The position numbers and the translations under genes were made by a program. From the NCBI GenBank assembly GCA_002480645.1, contig DLCN01000024.1, positions 12,990 through 76,989 on the forward strand: DNA of 64,000 nt. Reading direction: 5' to 3'. The first letter of the stretch is position 1. Each line of letters begins with the position of its first letter. Below, one piece after another: positions 26,810-36,080 of this stretch. This DNA comes from Balneolaceae bacterium UBA7797 (lineage in GTDB: Bacteria; Bacteroidota; Rhodothermia; Balneolales; Balneolaceae). The notes beneath the pieces were generated by a model that was not told the DNA's origin, made no database searches, and was given only the letters and a program-made list of their open reading frames with translations.

Positions 26810-26853
26810 AAAAAATACCCGGCATGACTTCGATTCCTCGAAATCACACCGGG
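26810..26853 (-). terminator. Intra-operon hairpin with T tract between the LamG lipoprotein and the GH144-like gene
   Basis: On the minus strand CCCGG..TGA.TTCG pairs with CGAA.TCA..CCGGG and is followed by TATTTTTTAC, ending 20 bp before the start codon of the hydrolase. It probably gives partial termination and lowers expression of the last two genes relative to susCD. Confidence 0.6.
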
Positions 26854-26908
26854 TTGTTGATCAGTTTAGTGGTTGTTTACCACTTTTAGCTTTAGGAAGG
26901 AAACTGTT

Positions 26909-28186
26909 TTATTCTTCAGATTCGTACATCAACCGGATCTCGTCGTCAGTAAGTGTTTTGTGATATACTTTGATATCATCTAGCTGACCTTTGAAATGGT
27001 TTGCACCCGGGAAATCGTATCCACCCCATGATTCAGAATCCCACAAGGTTCCTGCACGAGACTGGATAAATCCGAAAGCAAGTTCATTTACAACATCAGG
27101 CTCCTGACCGGCATAATAAAGACCGGTAACTGTTTGCTTGTTGTCACCGTCTGGCCACAGATTGAAGTCGAAGCTCTTCATCAACTCACCATTAAAGTAC
27201 ATTTTACCCACTTTGGTAGAACTGTTGAATGAGAAAGTTACCATAGTCCAGGTATCTTTCAGGTAGCCCATCATCTGATCAGCCGTTAAGCTTTTTGCAT
27301 AGGTCCAACCTTGCCATCCACCATTGGTGTTATCAGTAGCTTCTGATGGGAACCACATATCTTCAGCACCGCTTTCAGCATCTGCTGACGGACCATATTC
27401 GTATTGAATAGCAAATTTAGAACCATCATATCCGCCAAACACTTCATACTGTAAACCGTAGAAAGCACCTAGCCCCATCACAAAGTGACCGGTAGGATTT
27501 CCATCAGCATTCAGGTGGTCTGAATCGGTTTTCATCCAGAATGAAAGAGTCATGTCATTTACAGCTAGCAGATCATCCCCATTAGGGATCTCAATGATAC
27601 TGGTGTTACCATTAAAAGTAGCCGCGGTACCGGCTGCGTCGTTACGGCTGGCTGTGTATGTAATGTCTACAACACCTGAAGCAGCAGGGTCGAAAGAACC
27701 AACTACATCGTCAGCAGAGTTTTCAAATGTCCAGTGAGCTACAATACCTGCAGGACTGAAAGTACCGGCAGTGGTAAATGTTCTGGTTGTTGAAGCCAGA
27801 GGCTGGTCATCGTTATTGAGCAATCCGCTTGTAAGTTCCAGAGAGTACAATGTACCGGAACCTAATGCTGCTACAGGAGTGATCGTTAAGGTAGGACCAT
27901 CCACAGCAAGTGCGATCTCAACGTCTGCACCATCATAATCCTGAGTCAGGGTTACGTTAGAGGTGGTTGCCGTTTCTTCGTTGATGTCGGTATTAAAAGT
28001 AACTACGATGCTTGCATCGGTTGGCACATCAGAAGGTGCAGTTGCACCGTTCAGGTCTGCTTCCCCTACCATCATAGATTCTACATTCAAGTCTTTAGGA
28101 CCGCTATCGCTCTTACATGCCTGAAACAACACTGTAAATGCTGCGAGAACTGCAACGATCGTAAAAGTTGTATTTCTAGTTTTCAT
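26909..28186 (-). CDS. Surface lipoprotein with Ig-like and LamG (concanavalin-like) domains
   Basis: 425 residues; SPII signal with lipobox FQAC near residue 24. Residues ~35-145 form a Big_5 Ig-like domain (DVPTDASIVVTFNTDINEETATTSNVTLTQ). Residues ~150-425 form a LamG/jellyroll domain (IVAHWTFENSADDV ... TLSFWMKTDSDH ... NHFKGQLDDIKVYHKTLTDDEI). The position directly after susD is where SusE/SusF-type surface glycan-binding proteins lie, so I infer a glycan-binding role rather than catalysis. Confidence 0.8.
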   Translation of the reverse strand: MKTRNTTFTIVAVLAAFTVLFQACKSDSGPKDLNVESMMVGEADLNGATAPSDVPTDASIVVTFNTDINEETATTSNVTLTQDYDGADVEIALAVDGPTLTITPVAALGSGTLYSLELTSGLLNNDDQPLASTTRTFTTAGTFSPAGIVAHWTFENSADDVVGSFDPAASGVVDITYTASRNDAAGTAATFNGNTSIIEIPNGDDLLAVNDMTLSFWMKTDSDHLNADGNPTGHFVMGLGAFYGLQYEVFGGYDGSKFAIQYEYGPSADAESGAEDMWFPSEATDNTNGGWQGWTYAKSLTADQMMGYLKDTWTMVTFSFNSSTKVGKMYFNGELMKSFDFNLWPDGDNKQTVTGLYYAGQEPDVVNELAFGFIQSRAGTLWDSESWGGYDFPGANHFKGQLDDIKVYHKTLTDDEIRLMYESEE

Positions 28187-28223
28187 AGGTCAATCGTTTG
28201 TTTTTGGTTAGTTTGGAAAAATT

Positions 28224-29708
28224 CTACTTCCAGTTATCATTTTGGCTTAATGACCCCTGAGAAAGGTCAATTTCACTTTGAGGAATTGGCAATAATTCAT
28301 GCTTTCCTTCAATAAATCCGAGAGGCCCGAGTACATCTGCAGCACGCCCTGTTCTTACAAGATCCCAGAACCGGTGACCTTCTAAAGCCAACTCAACCCG
28401 GCGTTCGTGCATGATTGCATCACTCAGAGCCTGCTTATCGGTAGTGGTAACATCCGGCAGAATTGCATTATTTCCACCCCGTGCTCTTGCGCGCACTTCA
28501 TTGAGGTAGGGCAAAGCCTGCGTTGGTTTATTATTCTCATTCAGAGTTTCAGCGGCCATCAACAGAACATCAGCATATCGGATGAGTCTGCGATTGTGGC
28601 CAAACTGTGTGGTGGTATTGTTGCCCGGATACCAAACCTTTTGATTATAACTTTCAATTTCGATCACATTACCCTGCTCATCCGTTGTTTGATCAGGGGT
28701 AGTACCATCGCCGGCAATAGTGATCCCATCCAATGTCTCACCTAATTCAATGATGGTTGCATCTTCGCGTGGATCACCGGCCTCGAATGCATCCCGAAGA
28801 TCAATAGAAGGTCGGTTAAAACCCCAACCACGGTTAGGAGTTCCACGTACACCTTGTGTATTGGCATATTGATTTCCACCACTTCCGGTATTACCGGCAA
28901 CCGCACCGACCTCGAACACTGATTCTACGCCTTGTTCGCCATTTACACCGTTGGCATCTTCAAAATTCGGTTCCAGATCGTATTCATTAGAATTAATCAC
29001 CTCCAGTAATAGAGGCTCAGCACTGGTAAAATCACCCTGAAACATATAGACACGTGCTAATAATGACTGTGCGGCTCCTTTGGTGGCACGGCCAATATCT
29101 GATGCCTCATACTCACTTTTGAGGGGGAGAACCGCGGCTGCATCCATCAGATCATTTTCTACCAGTGTGTATATGTCTGCTGCCGGTGAGTTCGGTACTT
29201 TAAGCGGAGCTTCACTTTGCGTAACCAGCGGAACACCACCAAATGCACGAACCAGATCAAAGTAATACAGAGCTCTCAGGAATTTAGCTTCAGCTACATA
29301 TCGTTCCTGTAACGAGGCATCCATCTCAACCTGCGGGATCTTTTCAATCACTATATTTGCTCTTCGTATGCCCTGATACAATGCATTCCACCAGCGGTCT
29401 AATCCATCCTGTGTCACAGAATGTGTAAAATTATCAAAGGGGCCTACTGTATTACTTGCATCATCCGGATTACTGCCTTTGTGTGCATCATCCGACATAA
29501 TATCCGCGAGCGGAAATCCACCGGAATGATAATGCCAGTTTCTCAAGGTAGAATACACAGCATTTGTTGCCTGTAATGCATCTGCGGCTGATTCGGGAAA
29601 GGCTTCCTGTGTTAACACACTTTGAGGTTTAACACCCAGAAAATCTTCACAACCGGTTATTAACACCGCGATTATTAATACTTTAAAAAGTTTTTTTGTA
29701 TTCATCAT
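28224..29708 (-). CDS. susD: SusD-family glycan-binding lipoprotein
   Basis: About 494 residues from the ATG at 29708 (or the adjacent ATG at 29705); an SPII signal ends in LITGCEDFLG. The RagB/SusD pattern is clear: the N-terminal helical part (TNAVYSTLRNW, RANIVIEKIPQ, AEAKFLRALYYFDLVRAFGGVPLVT) and the C-terminal ending YLNEVRARAR and ERRVELALEGHRFWDLVRTGRA. SusD caps the SusC pore on the outer membrane and delivers oligosaccharides. The start lies 8-11 bp after the susC stop. Confidence 0.93.
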   Translation of the reverse strand: MMNTKKLFKVLIIAVLITGCEDFLGVKPQSVLTQEAFPESAADALQATNAVYSTLRNWHYHSGGFPLADIMSDDAHKGSNPDDASNTVGPFDNFTHSVTQDGLDRWWNALYQGIRRANIVIEKIPQVEMDASLQERYVAEAKFLRALYYFDLVRAFGGVPLVTQSEAPLKVPNSPAADIYTLVENDLMDAAAVLPLKSEYEASDIGRATKGAAQSLLARVYMFQGDFTSAEPLLLEVINSNEYDLEPNFEDANGVNGEQGVESVFEVGAVAGNTGSGGNQYANTQGVRGTPNRGWGFNRPSIDLRDAFEAGDPREDATIIELGETLDGITIAGDGTTPDQTTDEQGNVIEIESYNQKVWYPGNNTTTQFGHNRRLIRYADVLLMAAETLNENNKPTQALPYLNEVRARARGGNNAILPDVTTTDKQALSDAIMHERRVELALEGHRFWDLVRTGRAADVLGPLGFIEGKHELLPIPQSEIDLSQGSLSQNDNWK

Positions 29709-29715
29709 AGTAGTG

Positions 29716-32700
29716 TTAGAACGTTGTGTTAAATCCAATAGAAATTACGCGTGGAATCGGATAAATACCGGTATCTATACCATTAGCCAGTACATTATTA
29801 CTGCCGATCTCAGGGGTATAACCAGGGTATTCAGTAAATGTGAACAGGTTATTCGCTTTCAGATAGAAGCGCGCATTATCAAGATTCATCTTAGTGAGTA
29901 TCTTTTCCGGTAACCGGTATCCTATAATCAAACTACGGAGTCTCAGATAACTGCCATCATGGATGAAGCGGTCGGACGGCAGGAAGTTATACCCACCGTA
30001 AGAAGGACGCGGTTCTGAATTACTTGTTCCTTCACCGGTCCATCGATCCCAGACATGTGCTTCGAAGTTGTAAGGATCGGGACGAACCACATTCTTTCCA
30101 TTAAAGATCTCGTTACCGATCTGACCCTGAAACCCGATCGACATGTCAAAATTTTTCCAGTTCAGATCCATAGAGAAACCGTACACAAAATCCGGAATTG
30201 GTGAACCGATATAGGTACGGTCGTCGCCATTTATAACACCATCACCATTCACATCTTTAAATCTCAGGTCTCCGATTCCGGCCTGGGATAGATGCGGATA
30301 GGCATCAAGTTCTGCCTGATTCTGGAAAATTCCATCTGTTACATAACCATAGAATGCACCGATCGGCCGCCCGACTTCGGATCTTGTTACTGCCTGACCA
30401 TTAGCGAGGTACCCGCCAACCAGAACAGAATCAATACCGCTGTTTCCGCCAATAGCTTTTACTTCGTTATGTACCGTATTACCCACGGCATTTAAACTGT
30501 AGCCCACTTCACCGAGTTGATCTTCCCAACCCAGGTTGAATTCAAAACCTTCGTTAAGAACCACTGCTGCGTTATAGGTGATCTTTTGTCCTTGTCCGTT
30601 CCCTAAATGACCGGGCGTAGAAAGATCCACCAGAATATCGTTGGTCTCACGATTATAGTAATCGAACTCTGCAGTGAAACGGCTTTCGAACATGCGCAAT
30701 TCCAACCCAATATCGGTCTGGGAAGTGGTTTCCCATTTCAGGTTCTCATTACCTGATTTACCATAGGTAAGCCCGTTATAAAGTGCATCAGGAATGCCGA
30801 ATACAGCATTTGCTGAAGTAACCAATGAAAATCTGTTCGAATAATTGATCTTCTCGTTACCGATCTTACCCCAGCTGGCACGAAGTTTTAACTGGTCGAA
30901 CAGTTCCACATCCTGCATAAAGTCTTCTTCCTCAATGTTCCAACCAAATGCAAAGGACGGGAATAATCCCCACTGTTTACCCTGTGCGAATTTTGAAGAA
31001 CCATCATACCGGGTTGTTGCAGTAAACGTATATCTGTCGTCGTAAGAGTATACCAGACGTCCCAGAAATGACACCATATTATAGTAACCGGCAGCATTCA
31101 CTCCGTTATTAATGGAGCTTACCATATTGATGTTATTAGCCTCATCAACCACATATTCAGGAAGCACATACCAGAAATCTTCGCCATCACGAATGATATT
31201 CTGGCCGGCCACATTCAAATATTCAGATCTTGTCTGCTGAAGAGTGATTCCCCCCACAGCATTGACCGAATGCTTATCAAAATCCTGAATGTAATTTACC
31301 GTGTTTTCCCAGATCCAGGTCATATTATAACTCTGGCCTTTGAACAGATCGCTGAATTCATTGTCCTGCTGAGACGCTGTTCCATCCGGATTATAAATAG
31401 TGTAGGCCGGTGTAAAGTTTGTTGCTTTATTGAAGGAGGCGTCCGTACCAAAACTGGTTTTAAGTAATAAGGCATCTTTTACAATTGCTTCAGCAAAGAC
31501 ATTACCAACTACCCGAACACCTTTGTTGTAATTATTCGAATAATTGAGGGAGGCCAGCGGATTGCCAACGTTGTACACAACTCCAAAGCTGCCATCATCG
31601 TAATATGGCTCTAATACAGGCTGTGCACGATAGACCGCAAATGTTACCCCCGGAGCAACCTGCTGATTGTATGGAGCGATTGTAATATTATTCCCGATCT
31701 TTACATTCTGGCTGAGTTTGTACGTGTTATTCAGCTTCAGATTAAATCGCTCATAATTTGATTTATCAATGATACCTTCCTGCTGGAAGTACCCGAAACT
31801 CACATAATAATCGCCTTTCTCACTTCCACCACTCAATGAGATCTGATGGTTTTGCATCGGAGCAACATTAAAGATCAGATCCTGCCAATTGGTATTAGGT
31901 ACAGCATCCACGTTATTATAGGAGCCCGATCTGATCTCATTTGCAATGATCGCAAACTGACGACCATTTAACAGATCAATTTGTCTTTCTAGTTGCTGAA
32001 GTCCGCTTTCAAGCGACACATTCACTTTTACTCCATCTTCTGCATTACCGGATCCGGATTTAGTTTGAACCAGGATAACCCCGTTAGCTCCACGAGAACC
32101 ATAAATAGCAGTTGCTGAGGCATCTTTCAGCACTTCCATGGATTCGATATCTGAGGAATTCAGAAAAGAAATATCATCCAGAATAACGCCATCCACTACA
32201 TAAATAGGCGATGAATTATTGAATGTACCAACACCACGGATCCGAACAGCCGATGAGGCACCCGGTGCACCTGATGTGGTCGTGATCTGCACACCACTGA
32301 CTTTACCTGTCAGAGATTGCTCAGCGTTCAATGAAGAAACCTTACCAATCTGCTCTGAACCGAGAGATCCTACAGCTCCGGTTACATCACGCTTACGAAC
32401 AGCTCCGTAACCGATCACCACCAATTCATCCAATTCATCTATCATTGGGGTAAGCTGAACAGTGATGGTCTCGAGGCCGGTCACATCAATTTCTTTCGTC
32501 TCAAATCCTAAATAAGAGAAGATCAGAATATTCTGCCCATCCTCTAACCGTAAAGTAAATTCACCATTAGCATCTGTTGCAGTACCTTTCATTGTACCTT
32601 TAACCTGAATATTTACCCCGGGTAAAGTCAGATCGGTTCCCTCTTCGTACACAGTTCCGGTAAGCACTGTTTGTGCCTGAATGTAGGTAGTGCTTGCTAT

Positions 32701-32793
32701 CAAAAGTATCAACAGTGTGCTTAGCATCCTCATGTTAAGTAGTACTGATCTACTCCGGGCAGCATGATCTTTAAACAGCTTTTGCTTTGTCAT
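29716..32793 (-). CDS. susC: SusC/RagA-type TonB-dependent outer-membrane transporter
   Basis: 1025 residues. After the signal peptide comes the carboxypeptidase-regulatory-like domain (VLTGTVYEEGTDLTLPGVNI), then the TonB-box region and the plug with the signature ELVVIGYGAVRKRDVTGAV, and further SGVQITTTSGAPGASSAVRIRGVGTF and ASATAIYGSRGANGV. The remaining ~750 residues are the 22-strand barrel, ending in the aromatic residue of IGFNTTF. It imports oligosaccharides produced by the surface hydrolases, with SusD encoded next to it. Confidence 0.95.
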   Translation of the reverse strand: MTKQKLFKDHAARSRSVLLNMRMLSTLLILLIASTTYIQAQTVLTGTVYEEGTDLTLPGVNIQVKGTMKGTATDANGEFTLRLEDGQNILIFSYLGFETKEIDVTGLETITVQLTPMIDELDELVVIGYGAVRKRDVTGAVGSLGSEQIGKVSSLNAEQSLTGKVSGVQITTTSGAPGASSAVRIRGVGTFNNSSPIYVVDGVILDDISFLNSSDIESMEVLKDASATAIYGSRGANGVILVQTKSGSGNAEDGVKVNVSLESGLQQLERQIDLLNGRQFAIIANEIRSGSYNNVDAVPNTNWQDLIFNVAPMQNHQISLSGGSEKGDYYVSFGYFQQEGIIDKSNYERFNLKLNNTYKLSQNVKIGNNITIAPYNQQVAPGVTFAVYRAQPVLEPYYDDGSFGVVYNVGNPLASLNYSNNYNKGVRVVGNVFAEAIVKDALLLKTSFGTDASFNKATNFTPAYTIYNPDGTASQQDNEFSDLFKGQSYNMTWIWENTVNYIQDFDKHSVNAVGGITLQQTRSEYLNVAGQNIIRDGEDFWYVLPEYVVDEANNINMVSSINNGVNAAGYYNMVSFLGRLVYSYDDRYTFTATTRYDGSSKFAQGKQWGLFPSFAFGWNIEEEDFMQDVELFDQLKLRASWGKIGNEKINYSNRFSLVTSANAVFGIPDALYNGLTYGKSGNENLKWETTSQTDIGLELRMFESRFTAEFDYYNRETNDILVDLSTPGHLGNGQGQKITYNAAVVLNEGFEFNLGWEDQLGEVGYSLNAVGNTVHNEVKAIGGNSGIDSVLVGGYLANGQAVTRSEVGRPIGAFYGYVTDGIFQNQAELDAYPHLSQAGIGDLRFKDVNGDGVINGDDRTYIGSPIPDFVYGFSMDLNWKNFDMSIGFQGQIGNEIFNGKNVVRPDPYNFEAHVWDRWTGEGTSNSEPRPSYGGYNFLPSDRFIHDGSYLRLRSLIIGYRLPEKILTKMNLDNARFYLKANNLFTFTEYPGYTPEIGSNNVLANGIDTGIYPIPRVISIGFNTTF

Positions 32794-32813
32794 TTATATG
32801 CTGGTTAGGTTGT

Positions 32814-34277
32814 TTAATTTCTGTTTGACCCGTAAAAATCCAGCCAGCCACCGGTAAAACCGGCTTTTTCAAGGCCAGCCTGGATGTAGGGGTTTTTACG
32901 TAAAGTTTCCCATATCAAACCTGACTCCAGGTTCTCTAGCTGGATCAGGATAGGCCCCTGATCAATGCCGATATAATCTTTATTGAACCAACCTCCTTCC
33001 TCAAAGGTGAGGTTGAATGCATCCAGAAAACCATATTTGGTGTATAATTTGTCGCCAAACTTCTCTTTCATGGTATACAGCGCCATCAAGGTTTCTTCCG
33101 GAGCGAATGGAATGGATCCGCCGGCAGCAGTAGGCACAATGGTTCCGTCGTCGTTGTGATAGTCGCTGGCTACGCCCCGGGCTGTATACGTTTGGAACCG
33201 GACTTGCTCACCATCTATATTTTTTACGGTATTCGCAGGACCATCACTCGCAGTAAGCCCCCAGATATTTTCGGAATATCCAGCAAAATTACCGGGATTC
33301 TCCATACAATATGCCCGGTTTGATAAAGTCGCACGTCTTGAATTCTCAAAATAATCAATGCCTTTCTCTTTCATGTAAGCATCCTGTATCCCTCTGAAAT
33401 CAATAAACATTTGTGAATACTGATGCCCGAATAACGGCCCGAAATTCACATGTTCGTATCCGTAAAACTCATCCCAAAGATAGGTCTCAGTCCATACCTC
33501 CCAGGAATTATCCGGAATAGGATGTGTAGGTGAACCCAAAGCCTGAATCAGTAGTACCATAGCTTCATTATATCCTGTCCACTGAGCTTCAATAAATCCC
33601 TTTTCCGGGTGCCAGCCCATACTCATGGTCTCATTATCATTCATCGCCCAATTCCAATCCACCCTTAAATAGAGAGAATCTGCTAAAGCCCGTATCTCAC
33701 GCTCTACGTCATTCTCCTTATCAAAATAACTCTGAGCCGTTAACACGCCAGCCATTAACAATCCGGTATCAATAGTTGATAATTCTACTGTTTTAAAGCG
33801 AGTGCCGGTGCCGTAATTCAGAAAGTGATAAAAAAGACCTTTATATCCCGTCACACCTTGCTCATTGGGACCTTGAGGTGCATTCCATAACCATGATAAG
33901 GTTTTAAGTGTCCGTTCAGCTCCTTCTTCGCGGCTGATGTATTGATTATGTATACCTATTATATAGGAAGGAAGAGCAAACCCGGTTGCTGCAACACTGG
34001 TGAAATTTCTGGAGGGATACCGGTCATCTGTTTGCCAGGTCTCTGTATCTACAACCTCCCACATATAGTTAAAGGTCTTTTCCTTCAGATCTTCTACAAA
34101 TTCTTTGGGCACTCCGTAGTATAACTCATCAGCATGCGCTTTATTCTGAACTGATTCTTCGGATAAAGGTCCATGCTGAAATGCCTCTGCAATTCCCGTA
34201 CTTGTCAGTAACACCAAAATTAAAAGCGCTTTTACTCTGATAAGTAATGGGGATACTCTGTATTGAAAATGTTTCAT
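32814..34277 (-). CDS. PF10091-family exported hydrolase (divergent GH144 relative), first gene of the operon
   Basis: 487 residues from the ATG at 34277 with a type I signal peptide (ALLILVLLTSTGIAEAF). The fold-level blocks match the other PF10091 enzyme of the operon: TFNYMWEVVD, FGPLFGHQYSQMFIDFRG, NRAYCMENPGNFAGY, WGLTASDGP, GTIVPTAAGGSIPFAPEE and IGIDQGPILIQLENLESGLIW. The catalytic segment differs: STIDTGLLMAG keeps the first Asp (170) but has Leu174 and Gly177 where the other enzyme has Asp and Glu. It therefore belongs to another PF10091 clade and may act on a different linkage or chain length. Being soluble, it probably works in the periplasm. Confidence 0.82.
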   Translation of the reverse strand: MKHFQYRVSPLLIRVKALLILVLLTSTGIAEAFQHGPLSEESVQNKAHADELYYGVPKEFVEDLKEKTFNYMWEVVDTETWQTDDRYPSRNFTSVAATGFALPSYIIGIHNQYISREEGAERTLKTLSWLWNAPQGPNEQGVTGYKGLFYHFLNYGTGTRFKTVELSTIDTGLLMAGVLTAQSYFDKENDVEREIRALADSLYLRVDWNWAMNDNETMSMGWHPEKGFIEAQWTGYNEAMVLLIQALGSPTHPIPDNSWEVWTETYLWDEFYGYEHVNFGPLFGHQYSQMFIDFRGIQDAYMKEKGIDYFENSRRATLSNRAYCMENPGNFAGYSENIWGLTASDGPANTVKNIDGEQVRFQTYTARGVASDYHNDDGTIVPTAAGGSIPFAPEETLMALYTMKEKFGDKLYTKYGFLDAFNLTFEEGGWFNKDYIGIDQGPILIQLENLESGLIWETLRKNPYIQAGLEKAGFTGGWLDFYGSNRN

Positions 34278-34462
34278 TCCTGTCAACTCACGTTACATCA
34301 GCAATAAGCTAAAAAATGCTGCTTTGGGGTCAGGTTTCTTTGATCTGAACAAATATTGCTCTTGCTTACACCCTTATCAAGGGAACTGAACACAACACGA
34401 TTACTACAGTATCAGAAAAGCGCTTTTTTACCACTACTACAATACTACGTCAGTCTTAAATA

Positions 34463-34494
34463 AAAGTGCCTTTAAACCATAATAAAGGCACTTT
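34463..34494 (-). terminator. Terminator of the DUF420 gene
   Basis: A perfect 12-bp stem (34463-34474 with 34483-34494, 8-nt loop) centred on AAAGTGCCTTTA is followed on the minus strand by TATTTAAG. It lies 70 bp beyond the DUF420 stop. Confidence 0.8.
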
Positions 34495-34563
34495 AAACTA
34501 CGGGAAGGAGAATGAAATTCTTTTTATCAATTTTGATAAGTGTGTGGGTGATTTTTAGAGTTT

Positions 34564-35127
34564 TTACCCAAATAATTTAAGAAAAGCGAATACGAGCACC
34601 CCCGTTACCGACACATAAAGCCATATCGGGAACGTCCACTTAGATACTTTCCGGTGCGTAGAATACTTCCCGGAAAAGGCAAAGTAAAAACTAGATAGAA
34701 CCAGAGGTACGACAAATACTGAAAGAATTATATGGCTTACCAGAATAAAAAAGTAAATACCTCTGATTATCCCTTCGCCACCAAATTTGGTATCCCCCAC
34801 AAAATGATGATATACAATATAGCTCACCAAAAATAGTGATGAGGATACAAAAGCAGCCAGCATAAAACGCATATGCTGTATGTAATTCTTCTTTTTAATC
34901 TGTGAAAAACCCAGGAGTAACAGAATGGTACTCAATCCATTAAATGTAGCATTCAATGCATTCAGGTTTTTTACCCAAGGAATAGAAGTGGTTGCCGGAT
35001 CTTTGAAGTAGATCAGCCAAACCAGAAAGATTAAAGCCGCGATACTCACTCCGGATATTAAATAGATCGCTTTTTTTGTGTCAAAATTCTCCAGACCGGA
35101 TATTGATTTCGGTAATTCAGATGCCAT
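34564..35127 (-). CDS. DUF420 membrane protein linked to cytochrome oxidase
   Basis: 187 residues with five hydrophobic segments. The block LNALNATFNGLSTILLLLGF, followed by QHMRFMLAAFVSSSLFLVSYIVYHHF and RKVSKWTFPIWLYVSVTGV, is typical of DUF420. These proteins occur beside haem-copper oxidase genes; a Staphylococcus member (CtaM) is needed for oxidase maturation. The gene is divergent from the act-cox operon and shares the 275-bp intergenic region with its promoters. Confidence 0.88.
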   Translation of the reverse strand: MASELPKSISGLENFDTKKAIYLISGVSIAALIFLVWLIYFKDPATTSIPWVKNLNALNATFNGLSTILLLLGFSQIKKKNYIQHMRFMLAAFVSSSLFLVSYIVYHHFVGDTKFGGEGIIRGIYFFILVSHIILSVFVVPLVLSSFYFAFSGKYSTHRKVSKWTFPIWLYVSVTGVLVFAFLKLFG

Positions 35128-35238
35128 CGTAAATTATACTATTAATATATTCTTGTTTTGATCGATAAGAAGTTAAGCATTCCTTCATCTTAAATTCATT
35201 TTTACTGAAATGAATCAAGAACTTTTGGTGAATGTTTT

Positions 35239-35264
35239 TATCTTTGCCAGAATTCCTTTAGGAG
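35239..35264 (+). promoter_or_regulatory. Distal promoter of the act-cox operon
   Basis: TATCTTTG (35239-35246) fits the Bacteroidota -7 consensus TAnnTTTG. Seven bases further lies TCCTTTAGGAG (35254-35264), the start of a short palindromic element repeated 100 bp downstream. Confidence 0.55.
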
Positions 35265-35339
35265 TCAACCCTGTTATTTAGAACAAATACAAATAATAGT
35301 TCTGAGCAGTTAGTGGTACAAATCGAGTTTAAAAATCTC

Positions 35340-35364
35340 TACTTTTGCCCATCTCCTTTAGGAG
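35340..35364 (+). promoter_or_regulatory. Proximal promoter of the act-cox operon
   Basis: TACTTTTG (35340-35347) again fits TAnnTTTG and is again followed by TCCTTTAGGAG at 35354-35364 (CTCCTTTAGGAG forms a 4-bp stem with loop TTTA). It lies 38 bp before the actA start codon. Confidence 0.55.
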
Positions 35365-35402
35365 CAGAGCTCGGATAACAACTTTTATAAATCAGCATAT
35401 TT

Positions 35403-36047
35403 ATGGCGCAGATTTTCCCTAAGTGGACAAATCAAGTTCCTCAGAAATTATTAATTGGACTTATTGTCTTTGCCACAGCTTTAATTTTGGGCGTTTGGTA
35501 CTTCTTCTCACCAAAATATACCGACGTTGGTTACGCCCCTACACAACCTGTTCCGTATTCACATCAGATACATGTGCAAAAACTGGGATTAGATTGCCAG
35601 TACTGTCACTCAAGTGTATTTGATTCAAAACAGGCAAATATTCCACCGACACAAACCTGTATGAATTGTCATAATCAGGTGCTAACCGACAGCGAGAAGC
35701 TTGAGCCCATTCGTGAAAGTTGGGAAACCGGTAAAGCTGTTGAGTGGGTACGTGTACACAACTTAGCTGATTACGCTTATTTCAATCACGCAGCACACGT
35801 TAATGTGGGCGTTGGTTGTGAAAGTTGCCACGGCCGCATCGATGAGATGGAAGTTGTATATCAGGCAGAGCCACTTAGTATGAGTTGGTGTCTTGATTGT
35901 CACCGCGCACCTGAAAAGCATTTACGCCCGGTTGAAGAAGTAACTACTATGGGGTACGTAGCTGAGGATCAGCTATTGCTTGGCAGTGAATTAGTTAAAA
36001 AGAATAATGTTACCCCACCGCAGTACTGCCAGGGTTGCCATTATTAA
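35403..36047 (+). CDS. actA: Alternative Complex III pentahaem cytochrome c subunit
   Basis: 214 residues. One N-terminal membrane anchor (LLIGLIVFATALILGVWYFF) is followed by five CxxCH haem sites at 65-69, 86-90, 139-143, 163-167 and 209-213, the number expected of ActA. Extra His residues (YSHQIHV, FNHAAHV) are candidate distal haem ligands. It passes electrons from the iron-sulfur/quinol part of the complex to ActE at the periplasmic side. It is the first gene of the act-cox operon, 33 bp before actB. Confidence 0.95.
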   Translation: MAQIFPKWTNQVPQKLLIGLIVFATALILGVWYFFSPKYTDVGYAPTQPVPYSHQIHVQKLGLDCQYCHSSVFDSKQANIPPTQTCMNCHNQVLTDSEKLEPIRESWETGKAVEWVRVHNLADYAYFNHAAHVNVGVGCESCHGRIDEMEVVYQAEPLSMSWCLDCHRAPEKHLRPVEEVTTMGYVAEDQLLLGSELVKKNNVTPPQYCQGCHY

Positions 36048-36080
36048 TAACGAAGGATTTTTGAACCTATACATCACCAG

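Noticed and set aside
34287..34460. TAnnTTTG promoter of the polysaccharide operon
   Set aside because: On the minus strand only TATTTG-like partial matches are present; no convincing promoter could be placed.
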